A stretch of DNA of 64,000 nt from Archilochus colubris. Taxonomy: Eukaryota; Chordata; Aves; Apodiformes; Trochilidae. Position numbers and translations under genes: made by a program. The notes below the pieces were generated by a model. The model worked only from the letters and a program-made list of their open reading frames with translations. It had not been told where the DNA came from and did no database searches. Location of the stretch: the NCBI GenBank assembly GCA_023079485.1, contig CM041084.1, positions 69,225,709-69,289,708 of the forward strand. The letters run 5' to 3'. Below are positions 49,301 through 61,800 of the stretch, piece after piece (the stretch's first letter is position 1; the number at the start of each line of letters is the position of its first letter).

Positions 49301-50436
49301 TCAAGGGGAACTTTGTTTGCATGGTTTGTCCATGCATGAAAAAGGTAGGAGGGGAGCTTATGGGGTAAGGCTGGAGTCAGGTGTGAATGTAGTTTTTGGT
49401 TTTCATACAGAAAAAAAAAAAAAGCCAACCAGAAGCTGATAAGATACAGAATTGTCCTGAACATATTTCTTGATAACGCTATAGACCAGCTAGAACCAAG
49501 TAACACAGTATTAGGGCCAATCAAAAAGCTGTTACCATCTCAGTTGTGCATTTGAAAGGCCAATTTCATGAGCTTTATGGTAACGTTATCTGCTTGTTTG
49601 TTTTTTCTCTTTCTGTATATAAGTCTGTAAGACAGTAGATACAGACTGAAAACAAGCAAATGTTAGGAGGGTAAAGCAGTAGTTGTGATTAACTATCCCT
49701 TTCTCTGAGATTTTTTTTTCCTCTAAGTCTTTCTGTAATAAATACCATCTTTCTTTTCTTTGGTTGCCGCAGAGAAGGCCTTGTTGTCTCAGATGTACCT
49801 TCTTCTCCTGCAGTCTGGTTAAAATGGAGAACCTGTGGTGATGATGATAAATATTCATAAAGACATCTTATTTTTTGAAGATAAATTTTCTCAATTTTGC
49901 TAGTAAAGCCATGTCTCTGTTACTATTTGAACACTGTATCAGGTGAAGTATTCTGTTCAAAAGGCAATTAAAATAAAAGGTGGGGATCCAAGCAAGACCA
50001 GCAGTAGTCTCTAACGTCAGTAACTTCCCTCTGGCACACCACTTGCAATCTCTGAGAACTCTTAGTGTAAGTTAAATGTAGGGGTGGTGCAGAAGAGGGC
50101 ACTCTTGGAAAGAAATGGAAGAACAGAGACCTGCATGTTATTTCCTGTGCCCAACATCATGTCAGGTCACTGTTCTCCCAAGTTGTTCTTTTCCTCACAG
50201 GCAGAAAAATAATACAATTTATGTGGGAACTACCAGTAAGGTGATAAACTAATAATTTCAGAGCTTACCTCAGCCATCTGGGTTGCAGTGTCACCTTTTG
50301 CACCCAGGTAGACCATGGCAAGAGTAGTTGCAATACTCCAAGGAGAAAAGAAAATGTTTTGGCCTTTGGAAGTTTCATTCAGCTTTCTGTAAAGGTCCAG
50401 AGTGAAGCTGTTGGTTGACTCTGAGAGAGACTCCAT
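40321..50436 (-). CDS. MENT-like clade B serpin (paralogue of MENT), complete
   Basis: Seven coding exons on the minus strand: 50436-50269, 49832-49746 (M-loop), 48142-48005, 44672-44555, 44016-43874, 41565-41398 and 40722-40321 (TAG). They are in frame with GT/AG borders and give 407 residues; chicken MENT is of similar length. Residues such as [18 protein letters not shown] and [14 protein letters not shown] place it beside MENT. The 29-codon M-loop exon starts [12 protein letters not shown] and ends RQPKKRKM, a strong nuclear localisation-type basic stretch but without an RGRP AT-hook core. The hinge GTEAAAATG is inhibitory. The loop continues [13 protein letters not shown] and is one residue shorter than that of SERPINB6; canonical spacing puts Ser at P1 with Arg at P2, although Arg could serve as P1. 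It ends [16 protein letters not shown]. Exon 44672-44555 holds an A10 run, in frame. Intron 3 carries a + strand CR1 and intron 5 an LTR. Chosen ATG: 50436, after acceptor CACAG|GCTGTATCA. Confidence 0.88.
42245..43141 (+). mobile_element. Avian ERVL-type LTR remnant (copy B)
   Basis: Counterpart of 29010-29940, inside intron 5 of the MENT-like gene. It is almost identical to copy A over several hundred bp (including all of 42361-42663) but has a single GAGTTGGGAGTGAAGTT unit where copy A has two. No internal viral genes are seen. Confidence 0.62.
46480..47815 (+). mobile_element. CR1 LINE, internally deleted, + strand
   Basis: CR1 in plus orientation inside the MENT-like gene's intron between exons 48142-48005 and 44672-44555. 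It reads through reverse-transcriptase sequence ([20 protein letters not shown], then [22 protein letters not shown]), the conserved [20 protein letters not shown] region near 47580-47640, and ends in the CR1-type 3' end (GTGACAATTCTGTGATTTCT) near 47815. Frameshifts and missing internal sequence show that it is dead. Confidence 0.9.
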
Positions 50437-53417
50437 TGATACAGCCTGTGACAAATGAGTGTCAGAGAGAGGTGATGGCTGCTCCTTCACTTTTAAAAAG
50501 TACAAAAGCTGATAATGGGAGATTTCCTGCACCCTCTCAAATACAGTGTGAGGGTGTCCCTCTAACAGGGAAAATACTGCATGGAAACCAAGTGCAGTCA
50601 GCTAGTAAGTTTCTTTTAAAGAACTGCATTATTTCTCCTTTCTCATCACTCCTCAATGTCCCCAGCTTTTTTATTCTTTTATTTATTCTTCATCAAATGA
50701 GCACAATTTTTGCTAGAAATGTTTCCAAAGACTGAACTTGTTTCAAAAACTCATTTACTTAAGTTTCAGAGGATTCTTCTGAGGGACTGAAACAGTAATT
50801 TCTGGCTGTTCTGCTATGAAATTTTTTCTGTTTCTTTAAACTTTTTAAGATATTAATTATTTTCTGCTGAAAAAAACACCAAAACCACGGTGAATTAATT
50901 TCAATCACTCTATGTATCTTGAAGGCCGCTAGAGATATGTAGATTTTTATATGTTCTTGGTGTGGATAAAAACAACATTTGGAAGCTATTGCTGGATTTG
51001 TTAATTAATGTTTTTCAAATAAACTGTTGCATCTACATACAATCACAAATAATTCCTGTTTAAAACAACGAATTTTCCTTGGTTTTCTGCTGTCTTATCA
51101 GAACCTGCAGGTTTCCATCCTTGTTCTGCTTCTTTTTCCAAGTATGCTTTTACAAAAGGAAAGCAAACAAAAAAACCTAGCATCGGGATTAAACTGATTT
51201 TCCATATGTGGATTCAGAACAAAACTGTTCTTCTTATTAGCATGTTGCAGATCAGTCCAATACTTCTGACAGTTATTCAGATAGATTCATAAATTTCCAT
51301 CGTCTTCACCTGTATAAGGACTCTAAAATTGACTGGTCAGTGTAAGGTGACATCAGGTGAATGATTAAGCATTAAATCAACTAAAGCAACTGGACATTTA
51401 GATCTACTTCATCTGCATTTTACATGCTTAAATCAAAAACTGAGTCCTCAAAGCCAGCTGCCTTGAAGTGTTATTGATGCTCTGAATTTTGATCCTTGAG
51501 TTTTGATTTCAGAGTTTTCCATGGCTCCACAACACTTTGAAGCATTCACCTCTTGTATGTCAGAAGTGAATGCTTTGCAACCTAGCTCATACCTGAACAT
51601 CTTCATGACCTTCCAATCAGGTATTTCTTACTACGGTGTCTGGAGGTGCTGGTATTAACCAGAGCATAACTAGAGAACAGGGCTGAGCTGAACATTTTTG
51701 CCTGGAGAATTTCAACCTGACATCTCCATCTCCTGCTCCCTGAGAGTACCTGAACTCAATCTGTATAAAGCAATCAAGCGTCTCTCAGGCTTGAGAGAGC
51801 AAACTTACATATTTCTCAGAGATCACTGGTCTACTAGCTCCTTTAGTTATCTGGAAAAGGAAAAGTTTGAATACCTGATCCAGTAGCTATTTAGTACTAA
51901 TAAAGCAGAGCCTTGAACCAGTACACTCCATGCTGAGCATCCAAAACACTGTGCTACAGAGTCATGCTGTCTTGTGTGTTCAATTCCAGAATCAGAATTC
52001 CAGAATCTCTCCCTCAGCTTTTTCTCAGTCCTCTGATCCTACACTGACTGGTAGCCTGGTAGTTAAGGCATCCTTCTCATAGGTGAGAAAACTTTCTGCC
52101 TTCCCAGGTTCTGTAGTTTTTGCCTAACCTGGCCTTAGATTGTGACCGCTGTGCCTTGGCACTGTTTTCCTAAGGGCTGCACATTGTACTAAAAATTGAG
52201 CACTCCTGCATAAATTTCAGACTGTCACCTAACCACTCAGTTCCAAAAATTTAAGAGCAATTTTTAAGACATCTGAAGTAAAGCTAGTTATTTTGATAAG
52301 AATATTTACACTACCTGAAATCCTGAGGGAGAGAAGAGTCAAGATACGTCTTCAGTCAGGATCTGTGGTGGTCTGTGAGGTAGCCTATACATTTTGAAAT
52401 GCAGAAATGTTTGCACTTCCCTTTTCTTCTCTACATCCTCTTCTTGCATTAGTGTGTGTGCTCCCTCTTTTAATTCTAGTTCTCTCTGTCACTTGCTTCC
52501 AGAACTTAGAGAGACCTTGTCAATTCAACGCACCTATTAATGGGTGTATGTCTTGAAACGTGGAGGCAACACTCACAGAATTACTCTATAACCTTAGCAT
52601 TTGACCTGCAAAAACATACTAATTGCAGAAAAGAGTTCAAGCACCCTGCATTTGCAAAGGTCATGTTGAAATAATTTTGCAGCTTCCTTTCGTTTTTACA
52701 AACTGGGGAAATTAATAGAAACTAGGCTCAAAGATATGGCTAGAATTTAAAATGGGCTATTAGTCCCATTCATCCTGTGGTTAAATTTGAGAGGAGAACG
52801 ATTTGAATACTTGACATCCTCGGGTCACATAAAACTCTTTTTTTAAAATATATTTTACTTTTTTGCTCTTCTATTTCAGAAAGTAGATCACAAAGGGAGT
52901 TTAGAAGGGATTTAAATAGTCACCTGGGATGGAAAAATAAGAGACAACACTGGACTCATTTGAACTGATAGATGATTTAGGAAGCTGCTGCTCATAGCAG
53001 AGGAATTCAGCTGAAGGTGCTTCAGGTACCTACAGGCCTTATGCTGGACCAAGCTTAGTGTTACACTGTGATGGATTGAGGGAGTTTAGAATATCCACCA
53101 AAATTTGCAAAACTGCTTGGAAGTTGTATGATTTCTTTTACTGAAGCTGGGGCTTGTATTAGAGTAGAGAGCCAAACCAGCAGAATGTGTAAAAATTGGA
53201 TGTCAAGAAAGGTGTTGCAGTTATGTGTACACACATTTTACTTTGAATCTCTGTAATTAGTTGGTCTGCTGATTCACTCTGCTCATATCTGTGTGACTTT
53301 GATTAACATTCATTGATAAATTTCCTTTGTGATCATTGTGTGTCTTTTCTACTACACCTATGGTTAGTCAGGAATGGTCTCTGCCTGCTGGTATGACACA
53401 TTCAGGGGAAACCAATC
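50437..53417. other. Upstream region of the MENT-like gene, no gene seen
   Basis: AT-rich sequence between coding exon 2 of the MENT-like serpin and a CR1. Its non-coding exon 1 and promoter should lie here or beyond, but I cannot locate them with confidence; there is no CpG island. A weak tRNA-like string near 52047-52115 was considered and rejected. Confidence 0.5.
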
Positions 53418-54078
53418 ATAGAATCGTAGAATTGGCAGGGTTGGGAGGGACCTCTGAGATCATCAAGTCCAACCCTTGATCCACTACCGCTGCAGTTACC
53501 AGACCATGGCACTGAGTGCCACATCAAGTCTCTTTTTAAATATCTCCAGGGATGGAGAATCCACTACTTCCCAGGGCAGCCCATTCCAATGTCTGATCAC
53601 CCTCTCCATAAAGAAATTCTTTCTAATATCCAATCTAAACTTCCCCTGGCACAACTTGAGACCATGCCCTCTGGTCTTGCTGAGAGTTGCCTGGGAAAAG
53701 AGACCAACCCCCCCCTGGCTACACCCTCCTTTCAGGGAGTTGTAGAGAGTGATGAGGTCTCCCCTGAGCCTCCTCTTCTCCAGGCTGAACAGCCCCAGCT
53801 CCCTCAGCCTCTCCTCATAGGATCTGTGCTTGTGTCCCTTCACCAGCCTGGTTGCCCTCCTTTGGACCTACTCCAGGACCTCAATCTCCTTCCTGAACTG
53901 GGTGGCCCAGAACTGGACACAGTACTCAAGGTGTGGCCTCACCAGGGCTGAGTACAGGGGCAGAATCACTTCCTTGGACCTGCTGGCCACGCTGTTCCTG
54001 ATACAGGCCAGGATGTCATTGGCCTTCTTGGCTACCTGGGCACACTGCTGGCTCATGTTCAGCTTCCTGTCAATCCAA
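53418..54078 (-). mobile_element. CR1 LINE, 5'-truncated 3' end
   Basis: Minus-oriented CR1, closely similar to the one at 5628-6288 and of the same length. The minus frame contains [39 protein letters not shown] and [20 protein letters not shown]. It lies between the MENT-like gene and MENT. Confidence 0.92.
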
Positions 54079-56102
54079 TTACCAGCATGAAATCAACCCA
54101 TACTGAAAAATCATCAATATAAAGAGTACAAGCCCGTATTTTGAGCTGGAATTACATTTGTGTGTTTATTTTCACTTTGAATCTGACTGGTATATATGCC
54201 ATACAAGGTTTCAAGAGTTTCATATGTGCCTTTCTTTTATAATGTGTTATGGTTTTGAGTGTGTGCAGTTTTTGTGCCTGGAATAGCCAGCTTATTTTCT
54301 TGTTTCATAAGTTTATTAGATGTTACTATGTTTAGCTCTGTGCTTAAGAAATGTTTCTGCTGTGGATCTGAAACAGCTGTTTACTATTATTTAGCTAAAT
54401 GAACATGAGAAGTGTAAAAGCCAAACAACAGTTAGTGGTGCTACAAGCTACAAAGATTGGCCAAATAGACAGGAAAATGAAGAAAGGGTACCCAAAAATG
54501 TAGACACTCTTTGTGGTATATTCCAGCTACTGCAAGATCCTGTTTAGTAAGAGAAACTCTGTTTTCAAAGGGGACCAAACTGGGCAAAGAAGAGATGCTC
54601 TTGGTTTTGCAGTGCCACGTAGAAATAGTGAGAGGAAATAATGAATTGGTGCAACCAGAATGGTAGAACCAGAGTTTCACAACAATGCCCAATTTATTGA
54701 CCTGAAGCGTATCGACCTCTGAGAAATGTTCATAAAAAGTGTTTTGATGAAACCAGTCATTTTCCTCTGGTATACCAATGAATTAATTTTGGTCCTTTCT
54801 GAAGCCATCTTTCATTCCCATCTTACTCAGTATAGATGTGAGGTTCTGTCTTTCTGCCTGTTTGATTGTTGTAATCCCATACCTGTACTCCTCTCTGAGT
54901 GGATCATTTCAGCATTTCTTGAAGATCAGTTCTTTTACATACAGTAAGAAGCAGCTCAGTTTACAATCTATGCTACACCAAGTACAGTTACAAATTTTTA
55001 CTCTGCAGAAATCCTATTAAGCTATGTCCTCCAGAAGAAAATGAGACCAAATATCACATCTGTTGTGATAGATCTTTAAAGGATTGGACTACAAATAACA
55101 TCTTAAAAGGGGTTTTCTTATGCTGGTTACTAGGGATAAAGTAAACCCCTTAAATTTCATTGCAGTTCTAAAGAAGGGTTTTTTAGTGTATCCTTGTCTT
55201 GAATACTAACTACACCAGCACTGTAAAGTTTGTTGCCTACAGTGGATGAGAATTGGTCTTTGTTTCTCCCTAGAAGAGGTTCAGCCTCACTGTTACTAGT
55301 TGTTGCCTTCCAATTCTTCTTGTTTTGTTTTGTGTTTTTTTTAAAACAGATTTTTTACTTCCTCATGCAAATGCTTGTCTTTCTGAAGCCTTTCATTACT
55401 TCTCTATCCAGACAATAACTTCTCTGTATTTATACTTTCCTTATTGTTCATGACCTTCACTTGTTTGCTTTTCCACACCTAAACAATAAACTTCTAAGTA
55501 AACATGACTCAATAGCAAACAACTTGGCTTCACCAAGTTAGGTCCTGGATTACAGACAGATGAACCCTGAACTACAGGTTACAGGAAGGGAGGTCAGTGA
55601 TTTTAGAAGCAGCACTTTGTATAGGGAAGAAGATGAAGGTATACTTTGCTGGGTGGAGTTGTACTTTAAAATAAAATACCTTTTGTAGAGGTGGAGTGAG
55701 TTGTAATTATGGCTGGAATTTTCCTGAGGGTAGATATCTTGACAAGTACCTCCCTCCTGATTCCAAGATTCAAATCTTGTTACCTTAGATACTGTTCTCT
55801 GACATGTGGTTACTGGGTACCACAATGGCTACAAAACTTTTGTGCTATTTCTCAAGGCCACAGGAAAGCACAACTGCTGCCCTCCCAAGCCAACAGTGGG
55901 AACTGACGCTGCTGCTGCACCATTGCTTGTTCACTGTCGTACACAAGCGGAAGGCATATTTGGGAGCTGCTCTTCTAAGCAGTTCAACTCTAGTCCAACT
56001 TTTTTATTTCTAGTGTGTTGAGACAGGAAAAAACAAATCTCCTGAGTAGGTCCCAGGAGGAGTGATAGTGCAGTAAGCAGGGGTCAAAAATGGGAAACTG
56101 AA
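54079..56102. other. Intergenic region, no gene seen
   Basis: AT-rich sequence between two CR1 elements. Only short, unsupported open frames were found on either strand. Confidence 0.55.
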
Positions 56103-57535
56103 TGAATCACAGAACTGTCATAGTTGGAAAAGACCTCACCGCATCAAACTGTCAATATTCCCTATGAATAAAACAGAGATATATATCAATATCTGTATCA
56201 CCCACTAGAGCATGTCATGAAGTGCCTTGTCTATACGTTTATTAAAAATTCGAGGCATAGTGACTCCACCACCTCCCTGGGCAACCCATTTCAGTGCCTG
56301 ACTAATCTTTCACTAAACAAATTCTTCCTAATCTCTAGTCTACACCTCCCTCAACAAACTTCAGGCCATTCCCTCTAGTCCTATCACTGCTCTCTTGAGA
56401 GAAGAGGCCAGCACCTACATCCCTGCAACCTCCTTTCAGGTAGTTGTAGAGAGTGATAAGGTCTCCTCCCTCCCCTTAGCTTCCTCTTCTCCAAAGTTAT
56501 CATTCCTAATACCCTCAGCTTCTTCTCACAGGACTTGTTCTCCAGACCCTTCACCAGCTTGGTTGCCCTTCTCTGGAGTCACTTAATATCCTTTTTGTAG
56601 TGAGGGGCCCAGAACTGAACACGGTACTCAAGGTGCAGTCTCACTCAGTACATTAGTACGATCACTTCCCTTCTCTTGCTGGCCACACTATTCCTGATAC
56701 AAGCCAGGATGCTGTTGGTCTTCTTGGCCACCAGGCACAGTGTTGGCTCACATTCAGCTGGCTGTCTACTAGCACCCCCACATCCTTTTCCAGCAGGCAG
56801 TTTTCCAGCCACTCTTCCCCAAGCCTGTAACATTGTGTGTTGTGCAGTACAGCTGCATGTTGTGACCAAGATACAGGACCTGTTGCTTGGCCTTGTTAAG
56901 CCTCATTGTGTTGATGCTGGCCCATTGGTCCACCAGTCCAGCCTGTCAGTGTCCCTTTGCAGAGCCTTCCTACCCTCAAGCAGATCAGCTCTCCCTCTCA
57001 ACGTGGTGTCAGCTGCAAACTTACTGAGGAAGCACTCAATAGATGAGCCCTGGGGTACCTCACTCATGACTGGTTGCCAGCTGGTTTTAACTCTGTTGAC
57101 TCTCTGGGCCCTATCATGTAGCCAGTTTCTAACTCTACAAAGAGTATATGTGTCTATGCCATGACTTACCCAGTTCTCCAGGAGAACGCTGGGGGAGATG
57201 GTGTGAAAGCCTTTATGAAAGTCCAGGCAGACAACATCCACAGCATTCCCCTCATCCACTAGAAGGGTCACTTGGTCAAAGGAGATCAGGTTTGTCAAGC
57301 AGGACCTGCATTTCCTGAACCCGTGCTGTCTGGGCCTGATCCCCTGGCTGTCCTGCACTTGCCATGTGAGTGCACTCAAGATAACTCTTCATAATTTTTC
57401 CAGGTAACCAGATTAGGCTGACCAGCCTGCAGTTCCTCTGATCCTCATGCCAGCCCTTTTTGTAGGTGGGTGTCACACTGGCAAACCTCCAGTCATCTGG
57501 AACCTCTCCTGTGTTTAAAATGAGCAGTTCAACTG
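56103..57535 (-). mobile_element. CR1 LINE fragment, about 1.4 kb
   Basis: Minus-oriented CR1 starting on the + strand with ATCACAGAACTGTCATAGTT. Going back through ORF2, the minus frames contain [34 protein letters not shown] (57210-57240) and [20 protein letters not shown], all typical of CR1 reverse transcriptase. Several frameshifts are present. Confidence 0.9.
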
Positions 57536-57796
57536 CCTTGCTAATTACAGTTTAATTTGACGTGGTATGTTTAGTAAATGCTTAGGATATCATGCTGAAT
57601 AACAGTACTTCTGAGACTGCTTGAAGCATAGTGAAAATAAGACACCAAGTCTGTCATTTTTGTCTATGGAAATCATGAGCTGGTTGATTTGGAATGGCAG
57701 AAATTGAAACATGATTCAGCGAGGTACTTTATGCAATACCCTAAGAGAAGGAGGTAAATCTTTATCCTGAATAGCACAAACATAACACCAAGTTCA

Positions 57797-58821
57797 TTTA
57801 TTGGGTAAAAGCCATATCATGGTAAAATTATGAAGTTACTGGTGTTTCTGTCACTACCATTTCTTTGCTAAGATGCACTTAGAAGTTATGTAATCCACCA
57901 TGAATCATTATGTAAATCATACACTGACCAATGATACAGGTAGCAAGGAAACCATGCAGATGTTAGCCAGGAAACAGGCATAATGTTAAAATAAAAAGAG
58001 GAAGCAGATTTGAATTCTAGAAGTTTCAGGTTGCATATCAATAAAATGCAGCAAGAAGCATGTTGCTCATAATTTTCTTGACATTTTTCCTGGTTTGAAC
58101 TCTCAGCAACCATAACCTACAAAGTTTAGAGAAATGAGGAAAAAAAAATGCAAAGTGATTAGAAGTCAGCAATTAAATGTTAAGGGATGGACCATTTTCC
58201 CTTCATTCCTCTTTGTTTCATGAAGCTACAAGGGCAGGAGAGAATTGATTTAAAGCATGTGTATAAAGACAGGGGAAGGTGATGGACCTTTTGAGATTTT
58301 TCTAGGTTTGTATTAAATTTTGTTAAACATTCTTCAAATTTTAAATGGACATAAAGAAACTGCATTGTAACATAAATGCAGATTTCCCAGTGACGAAAAC
58401 AGAGCATATAGATTTCTAAAAGTTTTTGGTTTCTTTCTTTCAGAAATTTTTTTCCCTCTCTGGGAGATGCAAGGGAGTGAACTGCATTTCTCTTACAATC
58501 AGCATTCAGCATGGGGCTAGATGATGGCCTATGTGCAGCAAGGTTTTGCAGCTCCACCTTACTCTTGAACAGCAAAGCCAGCAAAACTCTGCATTCTGTT
58601 TTCCATGGAGGATTATCTCATGAAGGCAATGGAAAATAGTAGTAGAGGAATGATCTTTGAAAATGGTCTCTGTTTGCTGCCTTACTTGGAGGAGGAAGAA
58701 AAATGATGTACACTTTCAGTACATATGGCTACATGGCTTTAAGGAGGAGCTTTTAACTCTGCAGTTCACTGTTTTTCATCAAACAGTGAACCTTGAGTGT
58801 TGTCTGGGGGAAAGTAAAAAC
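57797..58821 (-). other. SERPINB10: MENT 3' UTR (inferred) with poly(A) signal
   Basis: The first clear minus-strand AATAAA after the MENT stop codon is at 57802-57797. The extent of the UTR is inferred only from this. Confidence 0.4.
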
Positions 58822-61800
58822 TCATTCTAGGGGAGAGCAGAATCTGCCAAAAAAGAGGATGGTCTTGGATTTGTTGTGTCTGATGAAGAAGTGAAAAGGG
58901 TGATCAACCTTAAATTTCAGAGCCCGGCTCCCAGGTGGACTTGTTAGTGCAATAATTACAGCAGTAGAAGCAGCTGCCTCAGTGCCTTCCTCATCAACTG
59001 CAACAAAGGACTTGTGAAAAACCTTGGAGATCTGCACATTACCCTTCTCAACCATTCCACTGAAATCAGCATTGCTGCTAAAGGCACTGTGCATCCCCAT
59101 GCTGTTCAGATTATCGCTGAGGTCATATCTCTCCTCCATTTTGAACTTAGGTAGGTACAGATCCACAAGAGTTTTAGTCATCTTCTTGGAATCAGTCCAT
59201 TCAGACAGCTTCTCATACATCAGTTCTCTTTCCAGCTATCATTTAAGAAAGAGAAAGAATTTGATGTTTGCAAGGAAAAGAACAATTTCTTAGCTATGAG
59301 TGAATCAATTTTATGTCAATTTAATTAACCAAAGGGGTTTGAAATGGCAAATTTAACATTTAGCTGAAAGCACAAAATATAAATTTGTTTTACTGCTGAT
59401 CAGAGGCAGACTGTGCAACAAACATTTGAGTCTTAATACTGCAGGGTTTAGAGTACCACCTCTGCCAAATTCATTGCAAAAGAAAAACAGGGCACTCAGC
59501 ACCTGCAGCTGTTATCCCCTGAGGTAGTTCATTTCTCCTTTGAAGGAAATTACTGGGAGATTGCCAGCTCTGCGGGGGCTGGTTTGGTGCAGTTCAGTAG
59601 AAACAGGTGTTAATATTGCTCATATTGCCTGAGCAATTTTACAACAAACTGCTCCCAGCAAAAGATTTCACTGCTACTCTGTGTCCTGCACACCGTGTCT
59701 CAGCTCAAATAACAAGCAATGAATGGAATCCTTGATATCAGAGATGCCGAGAATGCACCAATCTTGCAATGTTAGTAACTAGAGCGGCAAACCTCATTAT
59801 TGTAGTAAATGCAATCTCAACAAAATCCTAGGTTTTAAGACAGCAAATTAATGTATATGTGGCACAAACATCATGAGAACAAGATAGTAAGTAAAATTCC
59901 AGGCCATGGAGAAGAGGTGTAGGTTCCATGCAAGTTACCTCAGGAACAGGCTGTGACTACTTTTGCAGTACTGCCCCTCATGGATGTGCAGCAAAGGGAG
60001 ATTTAAGCCCTTAGAGTAGGGCTGTTGAAGAACTAAGCATCTGATTATGTACAGTATTTAGTCTCTTCATTTCTTACAAAACTAAGGGCATTCAATGTGA
60101 AGGAACTTTCTTGGGATGTGAAGAACAGGGTTAGATGGGTATTAAAATAAATTAATTCAGCTAGGAGATCAAACAGGATATCCTCAGAGGGGGAGATCTG
60201 GCCACCTTTTGTGGGTTTTTTTTAATGACTGGGTGGTGGTACAAAATGGATGTACCATACTTTTTTACCTGTTCGAGACCCGTAGTGCTGTCTTTGATGT
60301 CATCAGGAAGGAGGATGAACATACTGAGTTCATGTTTCACATACGGCAACTCAATAATTTTGAAATTCATTGTTTCCATGATGAGAACTGAAAATGTATC
60401 TCTCATATACATCATCTTCACAGGCTTGGTCTTGTTCTGTAAAATATTTCTTTGCAAGTTAGAAATCATTCCTGGAAAGGAGGAATGACAAAGACCCAGT
60501 GCAGTGGAGGGAGAGGAAACTTTTGTAAGCAGCTTTCACAACAGTGATTTGTTGTTCATTTTGTCCTGACTGGACAATATTGCGTATCTTGACGTTTGCC
60601 CCAGAATATTTTGTTGGGGGATTAACTGACTGATTTTCTCTTCTTCCCAGAAAACACACAGCCCACGGAAGAGAGAGGAAGCTAGTTAAAAATGTCTGCA
60701 AGGATTAGGGGGATGGGGCATCGACATGACATGACCTTACAACACTACAGCAGAGAAACAGCTATGGTTTCAAAGGACAAGTGCTGTGCAGTTTTTCTGT
60801 GATCATCTTTCTCTGGCAATAAAAACTAACTAGCTCGTTGCTCTTTATGTCACAACCTTTAAGAGAGGATAACACTAATGTCTGAGCAAAGGGTTTCATG
60901 ATGAGGGGAGTTACCTTTATAGAAGTATTTAACCTCCCTTAAAATTTAGGTCCCTTTATTCAGTGAAGCAGCCAATGTATAATTGCTAATCAAAAGGCAG
61001 AAGTTACAGTTGGTGGAAATTGCCCAGAGCTCTTGTCTTTTGATGTGAATTTATTGACATCTCTTCTGGAAACATGACATTAATGTTTCTTTTAGTCTTG
61101 CTCATCCATGCACTCATTAAGGGTACCCTGCTGCAGCTCCTATATTTGCCCCTAAGTAGGCTGCGCTGCACAAGAGGCCCAGGTACCATATTCACCAATG
61201 ACATGGCAAGTAATTTCTGTCCATGAGGCTTGGACTCTAAAAAGCATGCTCTTACAGTCTAGCCCTTTTACCAATGTTTTACAAAATGGTCTTAAGTGGT
61301 TCTAATGCTTTTGGAAACAGTAGCTGTTATCTGGAGCTCATGAATATTTACCTGAGCAGCATCTTAATGTTGCAGTGAGCTGAGCACTGACACATTTTGC
61401 TTTAACCAGCTTTTTACAGAGAGTCTAGTTACCAAAGGGATGCCTAAAAGACTTACAAAAGATTTCAGCAGTAGCTGTTGTCACAAGGCTGTTTAATGTA
61501 AGAGGGATATTGGAGGAGCTTACCTTGCTCAGTCGGAAGGGTTGCAGATCTGTTTTTCCTGCCTGAAATTTTGTTTCCCATTCTGCCTTGAAGTAAATGG
61601 CATTTACCAGGATCAGCTGGGTGTATTTTGCCACATCTTGTGAACTCAGCAAATTCTTGATTTTGCCTTTTAGAATGAAAAGAATCGGGCTTTATTTCAG
61701 CCTAGCACAGTGAGGACATGTTTTGATTGTTTTTCTCTCAGTTCAACTCCTTAATGAAAAATTCCATGCACAGTGCCTTACTCCCTAAAATATTCCCCTA

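Noticed and set aside
52040..52120. tRNA-like string with A-box-like GTAGCCTGGTAGTTAAGGCA and B-box-like CCAGGTTCTG
   Set aside because: The arms do not pair into a cloverleaf and the B box is poor; at best a decayed tRNA pseudogene or SINE piece.
56676..57164. 162-codon + strand open frame
   Set aside because: Antisense of a CR1 fragment; the minus strand carries the recognisable reverse-transcriptase sequence.
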